From: Limnohabitans planktonicus II-D5
GTDB lineage: Bacteria; Pseudomonadota; Gammaproteobacteria; Burkholderiales; Burkholderiaceae_C
Direction of reading: 5' to 3'
DNA length: 64,000 nt
Assembly: GCF_001270065.2 (NCBI RefSeq)
Contig: NZ_LFYT02000006.1
Location: 124,001 to 188,000, forward strand
Made by a program: the position numbers and the translations under genes. The stretch's first letter is position 1. The number at the start of each line of letters is the position of its first letter. Of the stretch, positions 18,772-29,144 are shown one piece after another. The notes under the pieces were generated by a model. That model had not been told where the DNA came from and searched no databases. It was given only the letters and a program-made list of their open reading frames with translations.

Positions 18772-19613
18772 CTTTGCCTGGCCAAACGTGGGTCGAGCAG
18801 GTCACGCAAGCCATCGCCCATCAGGTTCAAACCCAACACCGCCAAGGCAATCGCCACCCCGGGGTAAACCGCCAACCAAGGGGCCTGAAACATTTGGGAC
18901 TGCGCCTCATTGAGCATGCGCCCCCAGCTTGGCTGCGGCGGCTGCGTGCCTAAACCCAAATAGGACAGAGCCGCTTCGGCCAGAATGGCAATGGCAAACT
19001 GGATCGTCGCCTGCACGATCAGCACGCTCAGGATATTGGGCAAGACATGTTCTCGCGTGATGCGCCAACTGCCTTTGCCAGCCGTGCGGGCAGCCGCGCA
19101 AAAATCCCGCGACCACACCGCATTCGCCGCACCTCGCGTGATGCGCGCAAACACCGGGATGTTGAAAATGCCAATGGCCACCACACTCACCACCAAACCG
19201 GGTCCGTAAATGGCCGACAACATGATCGCCGACAACAAGGCCGGAAAGGCAAAGGTCAAATCGGCGGCCCGCATGACAAGTTCCTCCACCCAACCCCGAC
19301 GCGCCGCCGCCAGCAAGCCCAAAGGAACACCCGCGCCCATGCCCAGACCCACCGCAATAAAGCCCACCCACAGCGAGTTCTGACTGCCCACCAGCAACAA
19401 GCTGGCAATGTCCCGCCCCAGGCTGTCGGTGCCCAGCCAATGTGCAGCACTGGGCGGTGCCAATTTATTCGGAATATCGATGTCGCCCACCGGGTAGGGC
19501 GACCAAAAGACTGACACCAGCGCGCTGAGCACCAGCAGCAACACCATCGACCCTCCCGCCACAAAACTGGGGTGGCGCCAAGCACGGCGCCATGATGCTT
19601 GCGTGTTGCTCAT
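18768..19613 (-). CDS. Peptide ABC transporter permease (DppC-like)
   Basis: A 281-aa inner-membrane permease with an amino-terminal membrane anchor, a periplasmic loop containing HWLGTDSLGRDIASLLLVG (the OppC/DppC hallmark) and a BPD_transp_1 domain. It overlaps the upstream permease and downstream ATPase genes by 4 bp each, indicating an operon. Confidence 0.94.
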   Translation of the reverse strand: MSNTQASWRRAWRHPSFVAGGSMVLLLVLSALVSVFWSPYPVGDIDIPNKLAPPSAAHWLGTDSLGRDIASLLLVGSQNSLWVGFIAVGLGMGAGVPLGLLAAARRGWVEELVMRAADLTFAFPALLSAIMLSAIYGPGLVVSVVAIGIFNIPVFARITRGAANAVWSRDFCAAARTAGKGSWRITREHVLPNILSVLIVQATIQFAIAILAEAALSYLGLGTQPPQPSWGRMLNEAQSQMFQAPWLAVYPGVAIALAVLGLNLMGDGLRDLLDPRLARQR

Positions 19614-20569
19614 GACACAGCTTTCAAACGCGGATCAATCCAGACATACAACACATCAATCACGAAATTGATGACGATGACCATGACCGACAACAACATC
19701 ACCACATCACGCACCACGATCAAATCACGGTTGGCAATGGCCTGAAAAATCAGGCGTCCGATACCCGGCAATACAAACACGTTTTCCACCACAATCGCGC
19801 TGGTGATCAGGTTGCCAAACTGCAAGCCCATCACGGTGAGCACTGGCAACATGGCATTGCGCAGCACATGACGCCAGAGCACCTGCCTGCGGCTCAAGCC
19901 CTTGGCCCGCGCCGTGCGTACAAAGTCTTCACGCATCGTCTCCAGCACCGCCGAGCGCGTCACCCGCGTCAAAATGGCCGTCTGCACTGCCGCCAAAGCC
20001 ATGGCGGGGAGCAGCAAAGCCTTGATCGCCTCCCAAATCCCGCCCCCTGACGCTTCAGTCCAGCCCGGAAAGCCGCCAGCGCTGACCCACTGCAGATGCA
20101 CGGCAAACAACAAAATGAGCAAGATGGCCAACCAGAAATTGGGCAGCGCCAAACCCAGCTGGCTCAGACTCATGACCCCGACATCGCCAGCGCGGTTTTG
20201 GCGGGATGCGGCATAAATACCCAGCGACAAAGACAACAACACCGTCAGGCTCATGGCCATGATGGCCAATGGCAGCGTGACCTGCAGCCGTTCGGCCATC
20301 AACTGCGCAGTGGGCGTCTCATAAGAAATGCTGATACCCGACTCCCCGGCCAGCATGCCGCCCACCCACTGCAGGTAACGGACATGCGCGGGCAAATTCA
20401 AACCGAGCTTTTCTTCCATCGCCGCCAAAGACTCGGGCGTGGCCGTCTCGCCCAGAATCACCTGAGCGGCATTACCGGGCAGCAACTCCAGCACCGCAAA
20501 CACGATGACCGAGGCGGCCAACAGCGTCACCATGAAGCTGCTCAGTCTTTTGAGGAAAAATAAGGACAC
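19610..20569 (-). CDS. Peptide ABC transporter permease (DppB-like)
   Basis: A 319-aa permease starting from a GTG (read MSLFFLKRLSSFMVTLLAAS), which matches the usual DppB amino end; an alternative ATG at 20632 would add 21 residues but overlaps the start of the divergent peptidase gene. Conserved LLPGNAAQVILGE and the EAA-like loop TARAKGLSRRQVLWRHVLRNA are present. It is the first gene of the operon and shares a very short (about 60 bp) control region with the divergent P1-family peptidase. Confidence 0.88.
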   Translation of the reverse strand: MSLFFLKRLSSFMVTLLAASVIVFAVLELLPGNAAQVILGETATPESLAAMEEKLGLNLPAHVRYLQWVGGMLAGESGISISYETPTAQLMAERLQVTLPLAIMAMSLTVLLSLSLGIYAASRQNRAGDVGVMSLSQLGLALPNFWLAILLILLFAVHLQWVSAGGFPGWTEASGGGIWEAIKALLLPAMALAAVQTAILTRVTRSAVLETMREDFVRTARAKGLSRRQVLWRHVLRNAMLPVLTVMGLQFGNLITSAIVVENVFVLPGIGRLIFQAIANRDLIVVRDVVMLLSVMVIVINFVIDVLYVWIDPRLKAVS

Positions 20570-20630
20570 GCGTTCGCCTAAGATGAATGACAACACGGCA
20601 GCATAGCAACGGTACAAAACGAGCACGCCC

Positions 20631-21650
20631 ATGAGATCTGAAATTATTGTAAACACTGCCCCCGGTGCCATCGTGGATGTGCCAGGCCTGCAAGTCGGCC
20701 ACTTCACCCACAACCAGCGCCTGACCGGCTGCACCGTCGTGCTGGCCCCCGATGGTGCCGTCGGTGCCGTGGATGTCCGGGGCGCGGCACCCGGCACCCG
20801 CGAAACCGATTTGCTGGACCCTGCCAATCTGGTCGAAAGGGTGCACGCCGTCTTGCTCAGCGGCGGCAGCGCCTTTGGGCTGGACGCCGCCAGCGGCGTG
20901 ATGCGCTGGCTGGACGAACACCACATCGGTTTTGAGACGCCCTTTGGTCGGGTGCCGATCGTGCCTGCGGCGGTGCTCTTTGATCTGCCTGTGGTCAGGC
21001 CAGGCGACATCCCCCACATCCGCCCCGACGCCGCCGCCGGTTATGCCGCCTGCCAAGCCGCCAGCTCAGGGCCACCCGCCGCAGGCAATGTGGGCGCAGG
21101 GGCAGGCGCCAGCGTGGGCAAACTGTTTGGCATGGACCGCGCCATGAAAGGCGGCATGGGTCACGCCAGCGTGCGCGTGGGGCCGTGGGTGGTGGGCGCC
21201 CTGATCGCCTGCAATGCGGTCGGTGATGTACTCGACCCCAGCAGCGGCCAGATCCTGGCAGGTGCCAGGACGGCAGATGGTCAGCGATTACTCGACACGC
21301 AACACGCCTTGCTCTGTGGCGATACTGGCAGCCGCCCCCTGCCCGGCACCAACACCACCATAGGTGTGGTGGGCACCAACGCCACCTTGACCAAAGCGCA
21401 GGCCAAGCGCCTGGCCATCAGTGCACACGACGGCCTAGCCAGAAGCATCCGCCCTGCGCACACCACCCTGGACGGCGACACCCTCTTTGCCCTGGCCACC
21501 TGCACCGAAAACCAGCCCGCCGACCTGATGCTGCTCACTGTGATGGCGGCGCAAGCCACCGCACTGGCCACGCTCGACGCGATACACCATGCGAATGGCG
21601 TTCAGACCACACTGGGGTACTTGCCAAGCGCGCTGGAAATGGGCGCTTGA
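20631..21650 (+). CDS. P1-family (S58, DmpA-like) aminopeptidase
   Basis: A 339-aa self-processing peptidase of the Ntn-like DmpA/BapA group, whose precursor is cleaved ahead of a Ser or Thr nucleophile. The amino block VPGLQVGHFTHNQRLTGCTV and the LLSGGSAFGLDAASGVM segment are typical; the likely processing site is around GTNTTIGVVGTNATL near residue 244, where the nucleophile would be threonine rather than serine. Members release amino-terminal D- or L-residues or beta-amino acids. The gene is divergent from a peptide importer, so uptake and intracellular hydrolysis of the same peptides is a reasonable inference. Confidence 0.88.
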   Translation: MRSEIIVNTAPGAIVDVPGLQVGHFTHNQRLTGCTVVLAPDGAVGAVDVRGAAPGTRETDLLDPANLVERVHAVLLSGGSAFGLDAASGVMRWLDEHHIGFETPFGRVPIVPAAVLFDLPVVRPGDIPHIRPDAAAGYAACQAASSGPPAAGNVGAGAGASVGKLFGMDRAMKGGMGHASVRVGPWVVGALIACNAVGDVLDPSSGQILAGARTADGQRLLDTQHALLCGDTGSRPLPGTNTTIGVVGTNATLTKAQAKRLAISAHDGLARSIRPAHTTLDGDTLFALATCTENQPADLMLLTVMAAQATALATLDAIHHANGVQTTLGYLPSALEMGA

Positions 21651-21679
21651 ATACGTCGCCGTGATACCCGTTCCAACAG

Positions 21680-22993
21680 CTAGATTTGCGCCCCTTCATC
21701 CTCTTGCTTGAGGCGTTGACCCAACACCTTGTCAATGCGCCGACCATCCAGATCGACCACTTCAAACACCCATTCATCGATCTCGATTTTTTGGCCCGTC
21801 ACAGGCAATTGCCCCAACACAAACATGAGCAAACCGGCCAAGGTGTTGTAGCGGTTCTTGTCTTCAGCGGGTAATTCCTTGATGTCCAGGCGCGCCCTGA
21901 GTTCATTGACAGGCATCAGGCCGTCCAGCAGCCAACTGCCGTCCGAGCGCTCTGTGGCCCAGGCTTCGGTTTGGGTTTCGGGTTTGAGTTCGCCGGTGAT
22001 GGCTTCGAGCAAATCCAGGGGCGTGAGCAAGCCCTGAACTTCACCATATTCATCCACCACAAAAAGCATGCGGCTGGATTGATCGCGCATTTGTTCCAGC
22101 AACTCCATGCCGGTGAGGGTTTCGGGCACAAAGTGAGCCGCCTGGGCATAGCGTTCAATGGCGTGTCCGTCAGCCACGGGCAAAGCCAGCAGGTGCGACA
22201 AGCTGATGACCCCCACCACATGCCCCAGATCTTCCCGGCACACGGGATACCAGGAGTGGTTGCCCTGCTGTCGCATCTGGTTGATGCGGTCCATGGCCTG
22301 CTGCGGCGTGAGGCCCGCTTCCAGCCACTGGATATCGCTGCGCGGCGTCATCATCGACGTCAGGGCGCGGTCGTCCAGATGGAACACGTTGCGCACCATC
22401 TGGTGCTCGTGCTCCTCGATCAGCCCGGCATCGACGCCCTCTTCCAGGCTGGCCGTGATTTCTTCTTCGGTCACAGCCCGACTGCCCTGGCTGTCAATGC
22501 GCATGAGCTTGAGCATGCCCTGGGTGGACAGCGACAAGAGCTTGACAAACGGCCCGGCAGCTTTGGCCAGCCAGGCCATGGGCCGCGCCACAAGCCGCGC
22601 CACAGCTTCAGGATAAAGCTGCCCAATGCGCTTGGGCACCAGTTCGCCAAAGATGATGGTGGTGAAGGTGATCAGGGTCACGACTATCGCCGTGGCCGTG
22701 ATGCCCGCCACCGACTCTGTCAAGCCCCAGCCCCCCAGTTTGGCGGCCAGGCTGGCACTGAAAGCGGCCTCACCCACAATGCCGTTGAGCACGCCAATGG
22801 ACGTGATGCCCACCTGCACCGTCGACAAAAACTGTGTGGGTTCCTGGAGCAACTCAATAGCGGCATGTGCGCCTTTATCACCCGCCTCATCCATGGCCGC
22901 AAGACGGGCCTTGCGACTGGAAGCCAGCGCCAACTCAGACATGGCAAACACCCCGTTGAGCAGGGTGAGGAAAACAATCAATAAAAAATCCAT
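21680..22993 (-). CDS. CNNM/CorC-family (hemolysin-like) transporter with CBS domains
   Basis: A 437-aa inner-membrane protein: DUF21 membrane domain at residues 1-190 ([20 protein letters not shown]), tandem CBS domains near 205-340 ([33 protein letters not shown]) and a carboxyl CorC_HlyC domain ([28 protein letters not shown]). Such proteins are implicated in magnesium or cobalt efflux and membrane stress. The ATG at 22993 is chosen since it begins the first membrane helix. Confidence 0.9.
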   Translation of the reverse strand: MDFLLIVFLTLLNGVFAMSELALASSRKARLAAMDEAGDKGAHAAIELLQEPTQFLSTVQVGITSIGVLNGIVGEAAFSASLAAKLGGWGLTESVAGITATAIVVTLITFTTIIFGELVPKRIGQLYPEAVARLVARPMAWLAKAAGPFVKLLSLSTQGMLKLMRIDSQGSRAVTEEEITASLEEGVDAGLIEEHEHQMVRNVFHLDDRALTSMMTPRSDIQWLEAGLTPQQAMDRINQMRQQGNHSWYPVCREDLGHVVGVISLSHLLALPVADGHAIERYAQAAHFVPETLTGMELLEQMRDQSSRMLFVVDEYGEVQGLLTPLDLLEAITGELKPETQTEAWATERSDGSWLLDGLMPVNELRARLDIKELPAEDKNRYNTLAGLLMFVLGQLPVTGQKIEIDEWVFEVVDLDGRRIDKVLGQRLKQEDEGAQI

Positions 22994-23098
22994 GGGCACC
23001 ATTGTGCCAAGGATGTTTGGCCCGCCCGTGCACCTTGCATGGCAACACCCCATGGGGGGCGAGCAATCATCCCGCACAATCGGGCACCAGAGGTGAAC

Positions 23099-23926
23099 AT
23101 GTCAAATTATTGGGTGGGTGATATCCAGGGTTGCAATGCGCCCTTGGGCCGCTTGTTGGAACAAATGAATTTTTCGCCAAGTCGCGACACCTTGTATGTG
23201 CTGGGCGATTTGGTCAACCGGGGACCAGACTCGGCGGGCGTGCTGCGCCGCTTGATGGGCTTGGGCACAGCGGTGCACTGTGTGCTGGGCAACCATGACT
23301 TGCATTTGCTGGCTGTCGCCGCCGGTGCTGGTCGCCTCAAGCCCGGGGACACACTCGACGACATCTTGCAAGCGCCAGACCGCACGGCCATGCTCGATTG
23401 GCTGCGCCACCAGCGCCTGGCCATCCAGGCGCACGATGTACTGATGGTGCACGCAGGCGTGCTGCCCAGCTGGACTGCCCAGCAAACCCTGGCCTTGGCC
23501 GCCGAGGTGGAGTGTGTGCTGCGCGGGTCAGATCTGCCGGACTTTTTGCATCAGATGTATGGCAATGCGCCTGCTGCCTGGCGGGATGATTTGGCGGGAA
23601 TGGATCGCTTGCGGGTGATTGTCAATGCGCTCACCCGCTTGCGTTTTTGTTCGGCCGATGGGGTGATGGAATTCGCCGCCAAAGAAGGTGCCCATGCAGC
23701 GCCCGAAGGTTTCATGCCCTGGTTTGATGTACCCGGACGCCAAACCGCCGATGGGGTCGTGGCTTTTGGACACTGGTCCACTCTGGGAGGGCTGCAGCGC
23801 CCGGACGTGTGGGCTTTAGACACGGGCTGCGTGTGGGGCGGCTGCCTGAGCGCCATGCGCCTGTCGGATACCGGGCTTCACGAGGTGATCCAGGTGAAAT
23901 GCGAACAAGCCCAGCGGCCGGGCTGA
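23099..23926 (+). CDS. apaH: Symmetrical bis(5'-nucleosyl)-tetraphosphatase
   Basis: A 275-aa metallophosphatase cleaving Ap4A to two ADP and also removing Np4 caps from RNA. Motifs [29 protein letters not shown] and [10 protein letters not shown] supply the metal ligands. The start [11 protein letters not shown] is used; it is preceded by AGAGGTGA. The gene is divergent from the CorC-like gene with about 105 bp between starts. Confidence 0.95.
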   Translation: MSNYWVGDIQGCNAPLGRLLEQMNFSPSRDTLYVLGDLVNRGPDSAGVLRRLMGLGTAVHCVLGNHDLHLLAVAAGAGRLKPGDTLDDILQAPDRTAMLDWLRHQRLAIQAHDVLMVHAGVLPSWTAQQTLALAAEVECVLRGSDLPDFLHQMYGNAPAAWRDDLAGMDRLRVIVNALTRLRFCSADGVMEFAAKEGAHAAPEGFMPWFDVPGRQTADGVVAFGHWSTLGGLQRPDVWALDTGCVWGGCLSAMRLSDTGLHEVIQVKCEQAQRPG

Positions 23927-23961
23927 TCTCCTGGACGCAAGACCGAGCACCTGAATGCGCG

Positions 23962-24600
23962 TTAATCAGCGGGTTTGAGGAGCACCACCAAGGCCCCCGC
24001 ACCGCCTTCTGCAGGTTTGGCCTGAACAAAGGCCATGACCTGATTTTTTTGGACCAGCCAGCTGTGCACTTTGGATTTGAGCACCGGCGTTTTACCGGGC
24101 GAGCCCAGACCTTTGCCGTGCACCACGCGCAGGCAGCGCAGGCCTTGGCGGTGTGCCAGCCGAATGAATTCGGCCAGCGCCAGTCGCGCTTCGTCGCTGC
24201 GCAGGCCGTGCAGATCAATTTCTCGCTGAATGGACCAGTCACCTTTGCGCAGTTTGTGGGTCACATCACGCCCAATGCCCGGCCTGCGAAAGCTCAGCGC
24301 GTCATCGGTGTCCAGCAAGGTACTGGCATCAAATTCATCACTGAGCGAATCACGCAAGACCGCTTTTTCGTCTTTTTGCCGCTGCGAAGCCACCGGCGCC
24401 GGTGCAGGCGGTGAGATGCTGACGGGGTCGGGATGGGAGATGCGCTGGACCACCCCCACGGCGCGCGCAAACAAATTGCTCTCGGCCTCTCGTTGGCGGG
24501 CAGCGGCCGCCTGCGCGGCAGCTTGGGCTTGCGCTTGTGCGTGGGCATCGGCCAGCTTTTTCTGGACCTGTTTGAGGTCTTGCAGCGAGTTGAGTTTCAA
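23962..24600 (-). CDS. Smr-domain protein
   Basis: A 212-aa protein with an Ala/Gln-rich coiled amino region (residues 15-55) and a carboxyl Smr domain: IDLHGLRSDEARLALAEFI near residue 128 and VVHGKGLGSPG near 165. Smr domains are nicking nucleases related to the end of MutS2; the HGKG loop is intact. It lies convergent with apaH and 35 bp after the truncated haemoglobin gene in the same direction. Confidence 0.88.
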   Translation of the reverse strand: MKLNSLQDLKQVQKKLADAHAQAQAQAAAQAAAARQREAESNLFARAVGVVQRISHPDPVSISPPAPAPVASQRQKDEKAVLRDSLSDEFDASTLLDTDDALSFRRPGIGRDVTHKLRKGDWSIQREIDLHGLRSDEARLALAEFIRLAHRQGLRCLRVVHGKGLGSPGKTPVLKSKVHSWLVQKNQVMAFVQAKPAEGGAGALVVLLKPAD

Positions 24601-24635
24601 AAGGTGTCCCGTTCCATGAAGGTGTGCCCCACCGC

Positions 24636-25040
24636 TCAGGCGCCGCGATTGCGCATCCAGTCGGCGGTCTGGAAAAAGCTTTTCTTCAGACGATCACGCA
24701 GCACGGGGTCTACTTGAACTTCGCCCATGGCCTGGTCCATGCAAGCGAGCCATTGGTCTCTCTCCTCAATGCCGATGGAAAAAGGCATATGGCGCATGCG
24801 CAAGCGGGGATGGCCAAAGCGCTCAACATACAAATCCGGGCCACCGAGCCAGCCACACAAGAACATGAACAATTTGTCGCGGGCACCCTGCAAGGAACTG
24901 CCGTGGCTGTCACGCAAAGCCTGGTACTTGGGCTCCAGGTCCATCAGGTCATAAAAACGCTCCACGAGCGCACGCACCTGCGCCTCACCCCCGATCCACT
25001 CAAAGGGGGTGTCAAAAGGTGGTTTTTCTTCAATCTGCAT
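24636..25040 (-). CDS. Group II truncated haemoglobin
   Basis: A 134-aa 2-on-2 globin. The block LVERFYDLMDLEPKY, FLCGWLGGPDLYVERFGHP (with the W/GGP feature of group II) and LRMRHMPFSIG, supplying the proximal histidine, are visible. Group II proteins bind oxygen or nitric oxide and are often linked with oxidative or nitrosative stress. Located between the FtsX-type permease gene and the Smr gene. Confidence 0.92.
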   Translation of the reverse strand: MQIEEKPPFDTPFEWIGGEAQVRALVERFYDLMDLEPKYQALRDSHGSSLQGARDKLFMFLCGWLGGPDLYVERFGHPRLRMRHMPFSIGIEERDQWLACMDQAMGEVQVDPVLRDRLKKSFFQTADWMRNRGA

Positions 25041-25065
25041 AGGCTTGTATTGTGACGTGACTGGT

Positions 25066-27585
25066 TCACTCGGCAGCTTGGCGCAAAGTGTGCATGACCG
25101 GTTGGCGCAAGACCCCGGCCAAACTCAGGCTGCCTGCAGCCCAGGCCAGCACAGCCCCCAACACGCCGCCAAGCAGAGGTGCCCACAATGGCGGCTGCCA
25201 GGCAAATTCAAACACATAACGCGCCAAAGCCCAGCCCACGACGAGCGCCATGCTGCTGGCCATGAAACCCGCCAGCCAGCCAATGCCCAGCAGTTCGGTG
25301 CGCTGCACCTTCGCCAGCAAGGCGCGCCCGGCGCCCAGCGCCCGCATGATGGCGTACTCACGTTCACGCGCCTGGCGACTCGCGCCCACAGCGGCCAGCA
25401 AGACCATCAAGCCCGCAGCCAGGGTGAAGGCAAACAGGAACTCCACAGCGCGAATCACCTGATCCATCACCCGCTGAATCTGGCCCAGGGTGCTGCGCAG
25501 GTCGACGCTGGTGATGTTGGGGAAGCGACTCACCAAGGCGTTTTCAAAACCGGGTGCGCCTTCAGGGGTGCGAAAAGCCGCCATATAGGTCATGGGCAAA
25601 TCGGGCATGTCGGCCACCGGAAAGAGCATGAAAAAATTGGCCCGCATGGAGCCCCAATCCACCTTGCGCAGCGAAGTGACGCGGGCTTCGCGCACTTGCC
25701 CGGCGATGTCAAAGCGCAATTGATCCCCCAGCTTCAGGCCCAGGGTCTGGGCAATGCCCGACTCCACGCTGACGCCGTCGGCTTCCTCCGCCACCCAGCG
25801 CCCGCTTGTCAATGCGTTGTGGCCCGGTAAATCGGCCGTGTGTGAGAGGTTGATTTCCCGGTCAATCAGGCGTTTGGCGCGATCCTCCACAAAATCACCC
25901 GGCCCCACGTCTCGACCGTTGATGGCCACCAGACGCCCCCGGATCATCGGAAACCAATCAGGCGACTGCACCCCGGCATTTTGCAGATGGGCCAAAAAGT
26001 CCTGCGCCTGCTCGGGCTGCACATTGATAACGAAACGGTCGGGCGCGTTGGCCGGTGTGGCCTGGCGCCAGCTGCCCACCAGATCGGTGCGCAGCAAGAC
26101 CAGCAAAGCCAGTGCCAGCAAACCCACCGACAAGGCACTGACCTGCACCACCGCAAACACCGGCCGGGCCGCCACCTGGCGCGTCGCCAAGCGTAACCAG
26201 CGCGGTGCTTGCTCGCCAGGCACCGCACGGCGCAGCAGCCACAGTGCCGCGGCGGCCAAGCCCGCAAACACCAGCAAAGCCATGGCAAAGCCACCCACGG
26301 TGATCAGGCCCAGCGTCAAGTTGCGACTGACCATGAGCAGCGTGGCCGCAAAACCCAGCAAACCCATGACCAGCACCAGGCCCGAGCGCACTTGCAACTG
26401 ACCCAAATCGCGCCGAATGACCCGCAGGGGTGGCACCTGCGCCAATTGCAAAACGGGCGGCAAGCCAAATGCGACCAGCAAAGTCAGGCCCATGGCCAAT
26501 CCCATGAGCACAGGCTGCGCCGAAGGCGCGGGCAACTGGGCATCCACCAGCCCTGCCAGCAGCTGCACAAACACCAAATGCACGCCATAGCCCGCCAGCA
26601 CGCCCAAGGCGCTGGCCAGCAGCCCCGCGCCCAAGAACTCCAGCCCATAACTCAAGGTGAGTGTGCGCTGGCTTTGACCCAAAACCCGCAGCAAAGCACA
26701 GGCATCGAGCTGCCGCTCGGCATAGCTGCGGGCCGCCAGGGCCACCGCTACCGCGCACAAGAGCGCCGCCAGCAAGGCCACCAAATTCAAAAACTGCGAA
26801 GCACGGTCCAGGGTCTGGCGCATTTCAGGGCGACCGCTGTCCAGGGACTCGATCTGCACGCCGTGCACCCGAGATGACTCCAGCTCGGAGCGGGCCCACT
26901 GCACAAAGCGCTCGGAAGATGCGGCATCGCCCGCCACCGCCATGCGCCAGGTGATGCGACTGGCCGGTTGCACCAGCCCCGTCGCGGCCAAATCGGCCGC
27001 ATTCATCATGACCCGGGGAGCAAAACTCATGAAACCCGCCCCCCGGTCGGGCTCGCGCACAATGGTGGCGACAATGCGAAAGTGGCGTTCCCCCAAGCCA
27101 ATCATCTGTCCGGTTTGCAAGCTCAGGGCTTCCAGCACAGCCGGGTCCACCCACACTTCACCCGAAGCTGGAAGTGCAGGCGGTGTCGCTGCAGGCGACA
27201 GATCAAGTCGACCACGCAGGGGGTAACCCGATTCCACCGCCTTCAAGGCCACCAAACGGCTGGCCCCGCCTTGCTCGGCCAGTGCGCGGGCCATGGTGGG
27301 AAAGCTGATATTGGTGTTGGTCACCAGCCCAAGTTTTTGTGCCTGCTGCACAAACGCCGCAGGGGTGGCCTGGTCACTGACCACCACCGCATCACCCCCC
27401 AGCAATTGGCGGGCGTCGCGCCACAAGCCGTTTTGCAGGCGGTCGGCCAAAAACCCGACCGCCGTCAGTGCCGCCACCGCCAGTGTGACCGAGAGCATCA
27501 AAAGCCGCAGTTCACCCGCCCGCAAGTCACGCCACAACTGGCGCCCACCGAGACGAAGACCGTGCATCCATCCTTGTTGATTCAT
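25066..27585 (-). CDS. FtsX-like ABC transporter permease (YbbP-type)
   Basis: An 839-aa inner-membrane protein with an amino-terminal helix, a large periplasmic MacB-type domain, and two FtsX permease blocks (about residues 265-370 and 715-830) separated by a central group of helices, giving around ten membrane segments. YbbP homologues act with an ATPase such as YbbA and an esterase; no ATPase gene is adjacent here, so the partner must be elsewhere or lost. Probable role is extraction or release of a lipid or lipoprotein, not established. Confidence 0.87.
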   Translation of the reverse strand: MNQQGWMHGLRLGGRQLWRDLRAGELRLLMLSVTLAVAALTAVGFLADRLQNGLWRDARQLLGGDAVVVSDQATPAAFVQQAQKLGLVTNTNISFPTMARALAEQGGASRLVALKAVESGYPLRGRLDLSPAATPPALPASGEVWVDPAVLEALSLQTGQMIGLGERHFRIVATIVREPDRGAGFMSFAPRVMMNAADLAATGLVQPASRITWRMAVAGDAASSERFVQWARSELESSRVHGVQIESLDSGRPEMRQTLDRASQFLNLVALLAALLCAVAVALAARSYAERQLDACALLRVLGQSQRTLTLSYGLEFLGAGLLASALGVLAGYGVHLVFVQLLAGLVDAQLPAPSAQPVLMGLAMGLTLLVAFGLPPVLQLAQVPPLRVIRRDLGQLQVRSGLVLVMGLLGFAATLLMVSRNLTLGLITVGGFAMALLVFAGLAAAALWLLRRAVPGEQAPRWLRLATRQVAARPVFAVVQVSALSVGLLALALLVLLRTDLVGSWRQATPANAPDRFVINVQPEQAQDFLAHLQNAGVQSPDWFPMIRGRLVAINGRDVGPGDFVEDRAKRLIDREINLSHTADLPGHNALTSGRWVAEEADGVSVESGIAQTLGLKLGDQLRFDIAGQVREARVTSLRKVDWGSMRANFFMLFPVADMPDLPMTYMAAFRTPEGAPGFENALVSRFPNITSVDLRSTLGQIQRVMDQVIRAVEFLFAFTLAAGLMVLLAAVGASRQAREREYAIMRALGAGRALLAKVQRTELLGIGWLAGFMASSMALVVGWALARYVFEFAWQPPLWAPLLGGVLGAVLAWAAGSLSLAGVLRQPVMHTLRQAAE

Positions 27586-27706
27586 GCCCTGACCTTACCG
27601 CACACGCAGAGGTCTTGTGAGGGCGGGGATTTTGACGAGATCAAGGAGGCAGCACCTTGGCTTGGACCTCTTTACCCGACTACACGCCCCCAATTTTCCA
27701 GTTCAA

Positions 27707-27720
27707 CAGTGTTTACACTG
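27707..27720. promoter_or_regulatory. Palindrome CAGTGTTTACACTG upstream of nitronate monooxygenase
   Basis: A 6-bp inverted repeat CAGTGT/ACACTG separated by TT, within the 234-bp gap between the divergent permease and nitronate monooxygenase genes. Position is suitable for an operator; no regulator is encoded beside it. Confidence 0.35.
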
Positions 27721-27819
27721 AGCGTCATTGAACGGCCTTGAAAGGTGTCTGGGTGGTGTGCCTCCATTGAAGGCCTTCTGCGCAGGACACAGCATCTACG
27801 GCCCAGCAAAGGAACATTC

Positions 27820-28890
27820 ATGAGAATGCAAGCACTCCTTGGAGTGGAACTCCCCATCATTCAGGCACCCATGGCGGGCGTGCAGGGCAGCGAACTGGCG
27901 ATAGCCGTTTGCAACGCGGGTGGGCTTGGCTCGCTGCCATGCGCCATGCTGAGCCTGGATGCCATGCGCCAGGAACTGGCTGTCATCCGCATGCGCACAA
28001 CGCGGCCCTTCAACGTCAACTTCTTCTGCCACTCACCGCCTGTGCCCAGCGCTGTTCGGGAGCAAGCCTGGAAAGCCGCACTCTTACCGTACTTCGAAGA
28101 ATTCGGGATTGACCCAACAGCTGTGACTTCGGGCCCTGGCAGGCATCCATTCAACGAGGAAGCCGCCGACGTATTGGCCGAGTTCAGACCGGAAGTCGTC
28201 AGCTTTCACTTCGGGCTGCCCTCGGCCAAACTGCTCGCTCGGGTCCGCAGTTGGGGAAGCAAGATCCTGTCTTCGGCGACCACTGTGAGCGAAGCACGTT
28301 GGCTTGAGGCACAAGGTGTCGACGCGATCATTGCGCAAGGGCTTGAAGCAGGTGGACATCGAGGAATGTTTTTATCCGACGACCTCCATACTCAAATCGG
28401 GACGTTCGCCTTGCTGCCCCAGATGGTGAAGGCGGTCAAAGTGCCTGTCATCGCTGCAGGCGGAATTGCCGATGCAAACGGCGTGGCAGCAGCGTTGGCG
28501 CTGGGCGCGGCGGGTGTTCAGGTTGGCACTGCATACATGCTCTGTCCCGAGGCGACCACCTCCACCTTACACCGCGCCGCCTTGATGAGCAAAGAATCCG
28601 AATTGACGGCGCTGACGAATCTGTTCACCGGTCGACCCGCCCGTGGAATCATGAATCGGATCATGCGGGAACTGGGCCCTATCCGTGCGGACGTGCCTGC
28701 GTTTCCCCTGGCGACCTCCGCCATCGCACCTCTGCGGCAAGCGGCTGAAGCTCGCGGAATAGACGGTTTCTCACCTCTATGGGCAGGGCAAAACGCATCT
28801 GGCTGCCGCGAGATACCGGCTGCGTCGCTGACTCGGTTACTCGCAGGTTTGTCAGTTGCGTCTGAACCCCTCGCTGAACTCGAACGTTAG
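27820..28890 (+). CDS. Nitronate monooxygenase-family flavoprotein
   Basis: A 356-aa FMN-dependent TIM-barrel enzyme resembling class I nitronate monooxygenases, which oxidise propionate 3-nitronate and related toxins. Motifs PIIQAPMAGVQGSELA, IIAQGLEAGGHRG and IAAGGIADANGVAAALALGA (FMN phosphate site) are in the expected order. The ATG at 27820 is preceded by AAAGGAAC and begins the barrel; an upstream in-frame ATG adds 25 unsupported residues. It stands alone, next to an accessory patch. Some relatives are enoyl reductases, so the substrate is not certain. Confidence 0.85.
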   Translation: MRMQALLGVELPIIQAPMAGVQGSELAIAVCNAGGLGSLPCAMLSLDAMRQELAVIRMRTTRPFNVNFFCHSPPVPSAVREQAWKAALLPYFEEFGIDPTAVTSGPGRHPFNEEAADVLAEFRPEVVSFHFGLPSAKLLARVRSWGSKILSSATTVSEARWLEAQGVDAIIAQGLEAGGHRGMFLSDDLHTQIGTFALLPQMVKAVKVPVIAAGGIADANGVAAALALGAAGVQVGTAYMLCPEATTSTLHRAALMSKESELTALTNLFTGRPARGIMNRIMRELGPIRADVPAFPLATSAIAPLRQAAEARGIDGFSPLWAGQNASGCREIPAASLTRLLAGLSVASEPLAELER

Positions 28891-29144
28891 GCATCAAGAG
28901 GCCAAGAGTACAAACCATCGTCCAAGGCGATAAGCCAAATCAAGTTGAAGCCGTGGAATCAGAGTTTGCGCGTTGATCAACGCGCCTGCCCCGTCAACCC
29001 GAAAACCATGGTTGTGGCTGTTGTTGGGACATATGGGAGAACAAATCACCCGCCGAGGCAATCGCCGAACTGCCAGAGCAATGGCACGCATTACAAGAGT
29101 GAACATGCGGACTTTGAAAATCAAACCGCGCAGGTCGCTCACAA

